From: Rothia nasimurium
GTDB lineage: Bacteria > Actinomycetota > Actinomycetes > Actinomycetales > Micrococcaceae
Length of the DNA stretch: 64,000 nucleotides
Assembly (NCBI RefSeq): GCF_928391935.1
Contig: NZ_CAKMTD010000003.1
Span: 124,001 to 188,000 of the forward strand
Reading direction: 5' to 3'
The notes beneath the pieces are model-generated. The model saw only the letters and a list, made by a program, of their open reading frames with translations, did no database searches and was not told the DNA's origin. The position numbers were made by a program, and so were the translations under genes. This document shows positions 8,692 through 16,414 of this stretch, in pieces. How positions within the stretch are numbered: position 1 is the first letter of the stretch; each line of letters begins with the position of its first letter.

Positions 8692-8801
8692 ATGTTGTTT
8701 GCAATGTTTTCATCGCTGCAACGAGTAATAACTTTACACGGGGTTTATTGCGAGCGCAAATCCATGCCCGGTTATCTACATCACACCTTGTGGGGTTGTG
8801 G

Positions 8802-10697
8802 TTAGTCTTGGCCTTGCATGAGTTGGCGGCGTTGGGTTTCGAGGGTAAGAAGCTGCTGCTGGATAGTGCGGTAATCGGTGCTCTGGGGGTCGGTGTTTTG
8901 TAGTTGAATCAGGAGGTCTGATTTTTGGCGGGTGATTTCTTGTTCGAAGAGCCGGTTCAGAATATCGCGGGAGTAGCGGCCCAGTTGCTCTTCAGTACGG
9001 GCAGGAATGGGGGTGACAGATAGCTCAGCGATGAGGTGGTGGACCGGCTCAGGAGCATAGGTTCGGACCGTGTTGATCCAGGTGGCCCCTGCGGTAGGGG
9101 CGATGGTGGAAGCTGCGCCGATGATGCCTTGGGCGATGCCGGTGTGGGCACCGTAGCGGTAGTGCACGGTTGCAAAGCTTTGCCACTGGTCAACGGAAAG
9201 ATATTGGGGGTATTGCAGGACGACTTCGAGCGCTTCGCGTTCGGTGCGGGCTGCGGGGTCGCGCAGGTCGGGTAGTTCGTAGGGGTTTTCTGGTGGGGTG
9301 GTGGGGTTGGGTGTGGTGCGGGCGGCTCGTTCTGCTTCTGCAGCTTCTGCTCTTTGGCTGGCGGAAGCCTGCGGATTAGCTGCCGCGGCGCTCACTGCCC
9401 GCTGCACTTCGGCAACGTCAAGCCCTAACTGCCCTGAGACTTGCCGGACGTAGGCGGGGCGGAGGGCGGCGTCCTTAATGCCTGCGATGATGGGGGCGAT
9501 AGCCCTCATGCCGCGCACCCGCCCTTCGAGGGTGGTGAGGTCGTAGTTGGAGAGGGTTGCGTCGATTGCGAATTCAAAGAGGGGACGGCGGGAGGCGATG
9601 AGGGATCGGACGGCGGCGTCCCCGCAGGCTAGGCGCAGGTCGCAGGGATCCATGCCGTCTTTGGCGACGGCGACGAAGGTTTGGGCGACGAAGCGCTGGT
9701 CTTCGGCGAAGGCTGAGAGGGCTGCTTTTTGGCCGGCGGCGTCGCCGTCGAAGGTGAAGATGACTTCCCCGCCGCTGCCGTCGTCGGAGATGAGGCGGCG
9801 CACGATTTTGATGTGGTCGGTGCCGAAGGCGGTGCCGCAGGTGGCGACGGCGGTGTCGATTCCGGCGAGGTGGGCGGCCATGACGTCGGTGTAGCCCTCG
9901 ACGACCACAATCTGCTTTTTCTTGGAGATGGGTCGTTTAGCCAGGTCAAGCCCGTAAAGGACCTGTGATTTTTTGTAGAGGGGCGTTTCGGGGGTGTTGA
10001 GGTATTTGGGGCCCTGGTCGTCCTCAAAGAGGCGGCGGGCGCCGAAGCCGATGGTTTCGCCGGTGATGTTGCGGATAGGCCAGATGATGCGGCCGCGGAA
10101 GCGGTCGTAGAGGCCGCGCTGGCCTTCGGAGAACATGCCGGTCTCGCGGAGCTCCTCGGTGGTGAAGCCCTTGTTCATCAGGTATTTGAGCAGGTTGTCC
10201 CAGCCGCGCGGGGCAAAGCCAACCCCAAATTTTTGGGTTGAGACAGGGTCAAAGCCCCGAGCGCCAAGGAACTTTTGAGCGTCAATGGCTGCGGGGGTGT
10301 AGAGGTTTTTCTGGAAGAACTCTGCAGCGATTTTGTGGGCATCGAGCAGGCGTTGGCGGCGGCCGACTTCTTCGCGGCTCATGCCGCTGCCTTGTTCGTA
10401 GTGGAGTTCGTAGCCGATGCGGGCGGCGAGTTTTTCGACGGTTTCGGTGAAGGGGGTGTGGTCCATTTCCATGAGGAAGCTGATGACGTCACCGGATTCG
10501 CCGCAGCCGAAGCAGTGGTAGGTGCCCATGGCGGGGCGCACGTGGAAGGAGGGGGTGCGTTCGTCGTGAAAGGGGCATAGGCCCTTGAAGGATCCGATAC
10601 CGGCGGATTTGAGGGTGACGTACCCTTCGATGATTTCGCGGATGTCGGTGCGGGAGCGCACCTCGTCAATGTCTTCTCGTTTGATTAAGCCTGCCAC
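8802..10697 (-). CDS. dnaG: DNA primase
   Basis: DnaG makes RNA primers at the replication fork. The 631-residue protein has the N-terminal zinc ribbon (CPFHDE ... YHCFGCGESGD), the RNA polymerase core and the TOPRIM motifs (VVEGYTDVMAAH and FTFDGDAAG), then a helicase-interacting C-terminal part. The start is GTG at 10697. There is no ribosome binding site, but TAGAAT sits exactly 7 bases before the GTG, pointing to a leaderless mRNA. Upstream on the same strand are a small membrane protein gene and dgt, as in many actinobacteria. Confidence 0.97.
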   Translation of the reverse strand: MAGLIKREDIDEVRSRTDIREIIEGYVTLKSAGIGSFKGLCPFHDERTPSFHVRPAMGTYHCFGCGESGDVISFLMEMDHTPFTETVEKLAARIGYELHYEQGSGMSREEVGRRQRLLDAHKIAAEFFQKNLYTPAAIDAQKFLGARGFDPVSTQKFGVGFAPRGWDNLLKYLMNKGFTTEELRETGMFSEGQRGLYDRFRGRIIWPIRNITGETIGFGARRLFEDDQGPKYLNTPETPLYKKSQVLYGLDLAKRPISKKKQIVVVEGYTDVMAAHLAGIDTAVATCGTAFGTDHIKIVRRLISDDGSGGEVIFTFDGDAAGQKAALSAFAEDQRFVAQTFVAVAKDGMDPCDLRLACGDAAVRSLIASRRPLFEFAIDATLSNYDLTTLEGRVRGMRAIAPIIAGIKDAALRPAYVRQVSGQLGLDVAEVQRAVSAAAANPQASASQRAEAAEAERAARTTPNPTTPPENPYELPDLRDPAARTEREALEVVLQYPQYLSVDQWQSFATVHYRYGAHTGIAQGIIGAASTIAPTAGATWINTVRTYAPEPVHHLIAELSVTPIPARTEEQLGRYSRDILNRLFEQEITRQKSDLLIQLQNTDPQSTDYRTIQQQLLTLETQRRQLMQGQD

Positions 10698-10737
10698 GGG
10701 TTCAATTCTACTGGTTGGGGGTTTGTCAGTTGGGGGG

Positions 10738-10944
10738 TTATTGTTCGTTTTCGTAGTCGTCGAGGGGTTTGGGGCGGGTGCGCCCTAGCCCGAAGGATTC
10801 CGGTGAAAGCGCAATTAACAGGGTCACGATGAAGGCTCCGACGCCGGCGATCCAGTAGCCGGTGAGGCTGCCGGTGAGTAGGCCGATGAGGAGGCTGGCG
10901 AGGGCGGCCATGAAGAGTTCTTTGAAGGATTTTTTGTAGCGCAT
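10738..10944 (-). CDS. Small membrane protein (unknown)
   Basis: A 68-residue protein with a basic N-terminus (MRYKKSFKELF), two adjacent hydrophobic segments covering about residues 12-46 and a polar tail (PKPLDDYENEQ). I do not recognise a family. It is supported by an AAGGAA ribosome binding site before the ATG and its position between dgt and dnaG on the same strand. A nine-G homopolymer at 10971-10979 lies 27 bases upstream of the start. Confidence 0.65.
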   Translation of the reverse strand: MRYKKSFKELFMAALASLLIGLLTGSLTGYWIAGVGAFIVTLLIALSPESFGLGRTRPKPLDDYENEQ

Positions 10945-11001
10945 GACGGTTCCTTAGCTGGCGGACGGGCGGGGGGGGGCTGGGGCTGGTGAGCGGTGGG
11001 T

Positions 11002-12330
11002 TTACCAGAGGGGTTTGTCGCCGACTGCCCAGTTGGTGCCGGTGATTCGTTTGAAGAGGGCGAGGGCGGAGCGGTCGGTGAGGCAGGCGACCTGGTCGAT
11101 GACGAGGCGGAGGCGGGCGGCGTCGTCGTTGCGGCCGAGTTCGCGTAGGTCGGCGGCGAAGACGGGGTCGAGGTAGTCGGGGTTGTCCATGAGGGCGTGG
11201 ACGAGGAACTCTAGGATTTCTTGCTGGTTTTCGTTTTTGTGTCCGGCATCGCGGGGTTCCATGACGAAGGCGGTGGCTATGCCCTTGAGTACGGCGATTT
11301 CGTGCTCGGTTTCTTCGGGCACCACCAGCTGGGCCTGGTAGCGGGTGAGGGGTTCGTCCCCGTAGACGTCGCGGGTTGCCAGCATGGCGCTAGCGGCAAA
11401 ACGCCCGATGAGTTTGGAGGTAAGGGCCTTGAACGCCGCCATGGATGAGCGGGTGCCTGTCATGTAGGGCACCCAGCGGTTGAGGGTTTCGAGGCGGCTG
11501 AGGGCCTTGTCGAGGGTGGTGTCGTCGACCCCGGGCAGGTACCAGAGGCGGGTTTTGTCGAAGACCTGCTGGCGGGCGTCCGGCTTTTTGAGGTCGTCGA
11601 GTTGCACATGCCCGCCGAAGACGGCGTCCTCGACGTCGTGCACGGAGTAGGAGATATCGTCGGCGAGGTCCATGACCTGGGCTTCGAGGCATTTTTGGAT
11701 GGGGGCTGCCCCGGCCTCAGTAGCCCCGGCGCGGAGCCATTCAAAGACGGGCAGGTCGTCAGTGTAGACGCCAAATTTGCGGTTGGGCTTGCCATCGGTG
11801 CGGGCGGGGGCGTTGTCGCGGGTCCAGGGGTACTTGCAGCTCGCGTCCAGGGCGGCCCGGGTGAGGTTGAGCCCGGCAGATCCTCCGTCGTGCCTAATCA
11901 CCTTGGGTTCGAGGCGGGTGAGCAGGCGCAGGGTCTGGGCGTTGCCTTCAAAACCACCGGCGTCTGCCGCTAGCCGGTCGAGGGCGGTTTCGCCGTTGTG
12001 GCCGAAAGGTGGGTGGCCGAGGTCGTGGGAGAGGCAGGCGGTATCGACGACGTCGGGGTCGCAGCCTAGCATGCGCCCGAGTTCGCGGCCGATTTGGGCA
12101 ACTTCCAGGGAGTGGGTGAGGCGGGTACGCACGAAGTCGTCGGTGTCGGGGTCAACCACCTGGGTTTTGGCACCGAGACGGCGGAGGGCGGCTGAGTGGA
12201 GGACGCGGGCACGGTCGCGTTCAAAGGGGGAACGGTAGACAAACCTGTGGTGTTCGGGTACCCAGCGTTCGGCGTCCGCGGCGCTATAGCCGGGGGTGGG
12301 GGCCTGTTCGGGGGTGAAGGTGGTGTTCAT
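11002..12330 (-). CDS. dgt: Deoxyguanosinetriphosphate triphosphohydrolase-like protein
   Basis: An HD-domain dNTPase that splits dNTPs to deoxynucleosides and triphosphate, adjusting dNTP pools. The 442-residue protein shows the motifs RTRLTHSLEVAQIGRELG, CLSHDLGHPPFGHNGE and DLADDISYSVHDVED, which together carry the H...HD...D metal ligands. Length and motifs fit the dGTPase-like family, though substrate preference in this group varies. No strong ribosome binding site precedes the ATG. It lies upstream of a small membrane protein gene and dnaG, consistent with the conserved actinobacterial dgt-dnaG neighbourhood. Confidence 0.93.
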   Translation of the reverse strand: MNTTFTPEQAPTPGYSAADAERWVPEHHRFVYRSPFERDRARVLHSAALRRLGAKTQVVDPDTDDFVRTRLTHSLEVAQIGRELGRMLGCDPDVVDTACLSHDLGHPPFGHNGETALDRLAADAGGFEGNAQTLRLLTRLEPKVIRHDGGSAGLNLTRAALDASCKYPWTRDNAPARTDGKPNRKFGVYTDDLPVFEWLRAGATEAGAAPIQKCLEAQVMDLADDISYSVHDVEDAVFGGHVQLDDLKKPDARQQVFDKTRLWYLPGVDDTTLDKALSRLETLNRWVPYMTGTRSSMAAFKALTSKLIGRFAASAMLATRDVYGDEPLTRYQAQLVVPEETEHEIAVLKGIATAFVMEPRDAGHKNENQQEILEFLVHALMDNPDYLDPVFAADLRELGRNDDAARLRLVIDQVACLTDRSALALFKRITGTNWAVGDKPLW

Positions 12331-12378
12331 CTGCTGTTTCTTTTCTCTGCCGGTGGGTGGTGCGCCTGGGTTTCTAGT

Positions 12379-12939
12379 TTAGAGGTCGTCGCCTTGGTCA
12401 AGGCCGTATTCGGCGGGCCAGGTGACTTCGCCGGTGATGGGCGGGTAGTCGGGGGTGAGGTTGATCAGTTGCAGGGCTTCTGCCAGGGCGGTGGGTTCGA
12501 TTCCGTCGATGATGGCACGGACCCCGTGGCGGGCGGCCGGTTCGAAGCCGAAGCGGCTGTAGTAGGCGGGTTCGCCGAGCACCAGCAGGCTGGTGGGTGC
12601 ATTGCTTTCCTGCGCGGACGCCCGGGCGCGGGTGAGGGCTTCACGGGCCAGGACGGTGCCCACTCCCCTGCCCTGGTAATCCGGGTGGACGGCCAGGGGC
12701 GCGAGCGCGTAGGCGGGCCAGGAGCCTACCCAGCAGCGGCTGATGAGGATGTAGCCGGTGAGGGCCCCGGTGTCGCTGTCGCGGGCGGTGAGGGAGATTC
12801 CCGGTTCCCAGGCGTTGGGGTTGGCGCGGAGGGCCTCGATGAGGTCGGCCTCGTAGCTGGTCTCAAAGGCGGCCAGGAGCAGGTTCTGTATGTCTGCCCG
12901 GTCAGCCGGGGTTTCGGGGCTGATGGTGGGGGTGGTCAT
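12379..12939 (-). CDS. GNAT family N-acetyltransferase
   Basis: A 186-residue single-domain acetyltransferase. The acetyl-CoA loop reads HPDYQGRGVGTVLAREAL, and LGEPAYYSRFGFEPA is the typical late GNAT motif of the YhbS-like subgroup. The substrate is unknown. The ATG at 12939 is chosen because TAGACT lies 7 bases before it (a leaderless-type start); a longer reading frame lacks support. It is followed closely by dgt on the same strand. Confidence 0.88.
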   Translation of the reverse strand: MTTPTISPETPADRADIQNLLLAAFETSYEADLIEALRANPNAWEPGISLTARDSDTGALTGYILISRCWVGSWPAYALAPLAVHPDYQGRGVGTVLAREALTRARASAQESNAPTSLLVLGEPAYYSRFGFEPAARHGVRAIIDGIEPTALAEALQLINLTPDYPPITGEVTWPAEYGLDQGDDL

Positions 12940-13060
12940 GTCTTTAAGTCTAGTAGGTGCCTTGAAACGGGAAAGGACGGACGCCGTCCCCTCTCTTCCT
13001 GCCCAGAGGCAGGGAAGCGGGGTGCAGCGTCCGCCCACCCTTACCCTTCACGAACTCAGT

Positions 13061-13122
13061 GTCCACAAGAATCGCGCAGGGCCCACGCCGCTCGTGGACC
13101 CCGCGCGATTCTGATAAGCACT
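13061..13122. repeat. 62-bp palindromic repeat, copy 1
   Basis: Begins GTCCACAAGAATCGCGC and ends GATTCTGATAAGCACT. The arms AGAATCGCGC/GCGCGATTCT and an inner pair form a strong hairpin. It differs from copy 2 (13578-13639) at one base and lies directly beyond the stop codon of the DUF6176-like gene. Confidence 0.9.
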
Positions 13123-13124
13123 GT

Positions 13125-13487
13125 TTACTGGGACAGTGGCTTCATGGATGCCAGGACGCGGTCAGGCAGCATGTGCACACGCGGCGATAAGTCTTGGGGC
13201 GGGTACGTAGGGTCAATGCATTCACGCCAGTACTCGACGTGTTTTTCGTCCAACCAGTGCTCTGACTCAGTAACCTTCTGTTCTAAGCCGGCCTCCCCAC
13301 GCACCGAATACCAGTACAGGTAATCGACGCCGTCAATTGTTTCAGCAAAGATTGTCTCAACATACATGTGCTCAGGCTCTAGTGTTTCTTTGACAGCCTC
13401 CATGTTCTGATTGAGGAAATGCATCCATTCATCGACCTTGTGTTGCTTGCCCGGTTTTACCCGAAATCGGGTCAGTTCAATCTGCAT
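13125..13487 (-). CDS. DUF6176-like small protein
   Basis: A 120-residue cytoplasmic protein starting MQIELTRFRVKPGKQHKVDEW, with the features MYVETIFAE, DYLYWYSVRGE, TESEHWLDEKHVEYW and ECIDPTYPP. From memory this matches the DUF6176 family, which also occurs in Firmicutes; its function is unknown. Base composition looks lower in GC than its neighbours, and the gene sits between two near-identical 62-base palindromic repeats, suggesting acquisition or mobility. There is no clear ribosome binding site. No partner gene is visible. Confidence 0.8.
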   Translation of the reverse strand: MQIELTRFRVKPGKQHKVDEWMHFLNQNMEAVKETLEPEHMYVETIFAETIDGVDYLYWYSVRGEAGLEQKVTESEHWLDEKHVEYWRECIDPTYPPQDLSPRVHMLPDRVLASMKPLSQ

Positions 13488-13577
13488 ACCATGATTCTAT
13501 CCAGGGTGTTCTTAGTTCCAGAGTCACCTCTTCATCCGTGAATGTGCGTTATACCCGCCTCTCGGCAGGCACTTAGC

Positions 13578-13639
13578 GTCCACAAGAATCGTGCAGGGCC
13601 CACGCCGCTCGTGGACCCCGCGCGATTCTGATAAGCACT
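13578..13639. repeat. 62-bp palindromic repeat, copy 2
   Basis: The second copy of the element at 13061-13122, in the same orientation, with one C-to-T difference in the left arm. It sits 90 bases upstream of the DUF6176-like start and about 35 bases before the -10 of the TM2 gene. Confidence 0.9.
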
Positions 13640-13687
13640 CACGTAACCTGTGGTGTTAGAACCTACCGGGCGGTACAGTCGTGTTCT

Positions 13688-14128
13688 ATGAGTGAGAAGT
13701 ACGTACCCACCTACGGCGACCTGGATCGCTTTCGCTACGAGAGGCTGATTCGTACCAAGTCCAGGGCCTACCAGATAGCCTGCTGGCAGGGCTACCTGGG
13801 CACCCACAACTTCTTTCTGGGTAACACCCTCAAGGGGTGGGCGACACTCCTTCTCACCATGGCAGCTGCTAGCCTGCTGATCATCGAATGGTTACTCGGG
13901 CTCCTACTCCTCGCCTGCGTCATCGGCCTCAACGTGGCAGCCGTCCGCGCCCTTGCCGCCTCAGACCCAGCCAGCGAGGCCTACGGTGAAGAGTGCGGGG
14001 CTGTCTTTCACGGCCTCCATATGGTGAGCTCCCTCTCTATCATGTGGGACACCAACCTCTGGAAAGGCAAGACCCCCACAGACCCACCCCCACCTGACAT
14101 GCCCGAACCCCCAGGCCCCGCCACTTGA
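13688..14128 (+). CDS. TM2-domain-like membrane protein
   Basis: A 146-residue protein with GYLGTHNFFLGN, matching the TM2-domain consensus (G-x2-G-x-H-x-F-x-L-G), followed by two hydrophobic segments (about residues 49-85) and a Pro-rich tail. TM2 proteins are small membrane proteins of unknown or scaffold-like role. The ATG at 13688 has TACAGT 8 bases upstream and no ribosome binding site, another leaderless-type start. It lies just after repeat copy 2. Confidence 0.75.
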   Translation: MSEKYVPTYGDLDRFRYERLIRTKSRAYQIACWQGYLGTHNFFLGNTLKGWATLLLTMAAASLLIIEWLLGLLLLACVIGLNVAAVRALAASDPASEAYGEECGAVFHGLHMVSSLSIMWDTNLWKGKTPTDPPPPDMPEPPGPAT

Positions 14129-14251
14129 CGGGCCAGGCTCACCAGGCGACGGCGCACCCTCAACAGGGCACCTGAGAACCGTCTCTAGACAGGACACCCC
14201 GCCATAGACAACAAGCTCCCTCCCCTTATAGACACAAGACATAAAGTTTTC

Positions 14252-14292
14252 TTGACCTTAATCTGTTGAAGATGGGTACAGACAGGTAGACT
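14252..14292 (+). promoter_or_regulatory. Candidate promoter of the LAITG surface protein
   Basis: TTGACC at 14252 and TTGAAG at 14265 precede the possible -10 hexamers TACAGA (14277) and TAGACT (14287). TTGAAG, a 16-base spacer and TAGACT is the best-spaced pair. The surface-protein start is about 65 bases downstream. Confidence 0.45.
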
Positions 14293-14357
14293 TCTGAATG
14301 ATTTGTGTTAAAAAGCTCAAAACCTGGGCATACAGCCAAGGCATAGGAAGGCGCCCC

Positions 14358-16118
14358 ATGAATAAAAAGGTAGGTCTTGTACCCCTGTCGACAGCCATGC
14401 TAGGCTTTGCCCTCATGTCCCCCGCTATGGCCCAGGCGCCCGAGGTTCCTCTCACAACCCCGGCCGCCAACCCCAGCCCGGCAGCCCCGGCCCAGAGCGC
14501 CCAGGCAGGGCAGAGCGCTACTCCAGCTCCCCTGGCGACGGCAGTAGCCCAGGCGACGGCAGCCAGTTCAGCAATAGCACCGGCAGGGCAGGTTGCCCCT
14601 AGCCCGGCTCCTGCCCCCACCGCCCAGGCTGAGGCTACCCCGGTAGCTACATCTGCGCCGGTCGTTTCCCCTCTTCCTAGCCCGGCGGCCCCGGTCGTTT
14701 CCCCGGCCCCGACGCTTGAGCCCGCCCCGGTAGCGATAGCAGCTACCAGCCCGGCCCCCGCGCCCACCGCCCAGGCCGACGCCACCCCGGTGGCCCAGCC
14801 CAGCTCCGTTGCAGCCTCTACCCCGGCAGCAAGCACTGAACCGGCCCAGAACGCCGAGCTCACAGCCAGCCCAGCGCCTGCTGGTGGCGCAGAGCCTGCA
14901 ACTGCAACTGCAACTGCAACTGCAACTGCAACTGCAACTGCAACTGCAACTGCAACTGCAACTGCAACTGCGGAGCCTACTGTTTCTGCCGCCCCGGCTC
15001 CTATCGGGGTCGCTACAGCCTCACCTGCCCCGGTTACTTCCGCTGAGGCTCAGGCTGTAGGCACCGCTAACCCTGTCCCCGTTGAGGAGGCCGCTCCTGT
15101 AGCATCGGCCCCGGCTGAAACCGAGCCGGTCCTGGTAGAGGTCCCTGTTGCTGTGGACCCGGTTGACCCTGTTGCTGTAGACCCGGCCCCGGTTGAAACC
15201 TCCCCTGCCCCCGTTAAGGAGGCAACCCCGATAGCACCCGCCCCGGCAGAACCCGCTCCGGCCCCGGTTGAGGCAACCGCACCCGTCCTGCCCGCAGAAC
15301 CGGCCCCGATCGAAACCACTCCTGCCCCTGTTGAGGAGGCAACCCCGGTAGCACCCGCTCCGGCCCCGGTTGAGGAGCCCGCACCCGTCCTGCCGACCCC
15401 GGCCCCCATTGAGGAAGTCGCTCCCGTCCTGTCTGCTGACCCGGACCCGATCGAAACCGCTCCGGCCCCGGCTGAGCCCGTCCCGGCCCCGGTTGAGGAG
15501 CCTGCCCCCGTCCTGCCCCCGCTTCTGCTGATTCCTGCCCCTGAGCCGACCCAGCCGATTGTGGTGGTTGACCCCGCTCCCCCGGTGACGGTTGAGCCCC
15601 TGCCCGAAGAGCCCCCCGTCGCTGAAGATGCCACTCCGGCCCCGGAAACCAGCCCCACGCCTGAACAGGTTGAACCTGAGCAGACTGAACCCGTGCTCGC
15701 CGAACCCACTGAACCTGAAACAAGCCCTGCGCCGGAAGCAATCGCTGAACCGGAAGCTAGCCCTGAGCCCGAAGCTACCAGTGAGCAGGCCCAGCCCAGC
15801 CCGTCAGCCAGCCCTTCCCCTTCACCGTCGGCCTCGCCCTCGGCCAGCCCCTCAGCTTCTGCGTCAGCTACCCCGGCCCCCAGCGCCCAGCCGAGCCCGC
15901 CCACCCCGGCCCTCCAGCAGGCGGCCCAGGCTCCCCTGCCGGTAGCCACTGCCTCGGCTAGCCCCACCCAGCAGGGCCTGGTCGTCACCAAGGAGCCCAA
16001 GGCCCTGGCCATTACCGGTACCACCATTAAGTTCGCCCTGGCCGGTGGCGCTATCATGCTCATCATCGGTATGGGCATGATGTACGCCGCCCAACGCGTT
16101 GAGGGCAAGAAGTACTAG
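14358..16118 (+). CDS. Pro/Ala/Thr-rich surface protein with LAITG sorting signal
   Basis: A 586-residue predicted wall-anchored protein. It has a signal peptide (MNKKVGLVPLS... ending SPAMAQA, about residue 30), a very long low-complexity stalk rich in Pro, Ala, Val, Thr and Glu with imperfect APVEE(A/P) repeats, and a C-terminal sorting signal: LAITG at about residue 550, a hydrophobic segment and a basic tail RVEGKKY. LAxTG is the class E sortase recognition form. No folded domain is visible, so it may be a spacer-like adhesin or structural wall protein. The ATG follows GGAAGG. A hexanucleotide repeat encodes an (AT)n run. No sortase gene lies in the window. Confidence 0.8.
   Translation: MNKKVGLVPLSTAMLGFALMSPAMAQAPEVPLTTPAANPSPAAPAQSAQAGQSATPAPLATAVAQATAASSAIAPAGQVAPSPAPAPTAQAEATPVATSAPVVSPLPSPAAPVVSPAPTLEPAPVAIAATSPAPAPTAQADATPVAQPSSVAASTPAASTEPAQNAELTASPAPAGGAEPATATATATATATATATATATATATAEPTVSAAPAPIGVATASPAPVTSAEAQAVGTANPVPVEEAAPVASAPAETEPVLVEVPVAVDPVDPVAVDPAPVETSPAPVKEATPIAPAPAEPAPAPVEATAPVLPAEPAPIETTPAPVEEATPVAPAPAPVEEPAPVLPTPAPIEEVAPVLSADPDPIETAPAPAEPVPAPVEEPAPVLPPLLLIPAPEPTQPIVVVDPAPPVTVEPLPEEPPVAEDATPAPETSPTPEQVEPEQTEPVLAEPTEPETSPAPEAIAEPEASPEPEATSEQAQPSPSASPSPSPSASPSASPSASASATPAPSAQPSPPTPALQQAAQAPLPVATASASPTQQGLVVTKEPKALAITGTTIKFALAGGAIMLIIGMGMMYAAQRVEGKKY
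14897..14971 (+). repeat. (TGCAAC)12 hexanucleotide microsatellite inside the surface-protein gene
   Basis: Twelve and a half perfect TGCAAC units encode an alternating Ala-Thr run. Copy-number change would keep frame and alter stalk length. Confidence 0.95.
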
Positions 16119-16170
16119 AGCCCAGCCCCGGCGTCCTCGGGTAACACCCCGTACCAGACGCCCCCACATC

Positions 16171-16217
16171 AGAAAGGTCCCTACCTGGTCTACAGGTAAG
16201 GACCTTTCTGCTTTTGT
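16171..16217 (+). terminator. Terminator of the surface-protein gene
   Basis: A 10-bp stem (16171-16180 with 16200-16209) is followed by GCTTTTGTTT. It lies about 50 bases after the stop codon. Confidence 0.8.
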
Positions 16218-16219
16218 TT

Positions 16220-16414
16220 CCCTCGCGGGGCCTTAGAACCAGGTGCCCGGACTGGGCCGCCAGGCTAGGACTTATACCCTAACCGCCGGTTTATCCCAGA
16301 ACCGCCAGGCTGGGCTGGATTGGGCTGGGCCGGGACGGGCTGCAGGGGTGAGACGTATCGCTGAACCGCCAGACTGGGCTGGGCTTGACTTCGTTGGGCT
16401 GGCCGGGCCCGGCC
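16220..16414. repeat. Short degenerate repeats, no gene
   Basis: The sequence ACCGCCAG(G/A)CTGGGCTGG occurs at about 16300 and 16367, with further partial copies. No reading frame here is convincing. Confidence 0.5.

Noticed and set aside
12196-13323. 375-residue plus-strand reading frame over dgt and the GNAT gene
   Set aside because: Antisense to two well-supported genes and crossing repeat DNA; no start signal or domain.
15050-16108. 352-residue minus-strand reading frame opposite the surface-protein gene
   Set aside because: A Gly/Ala/Ser-rich mirror of the Pro/Ala-rich gene, caused by composition.
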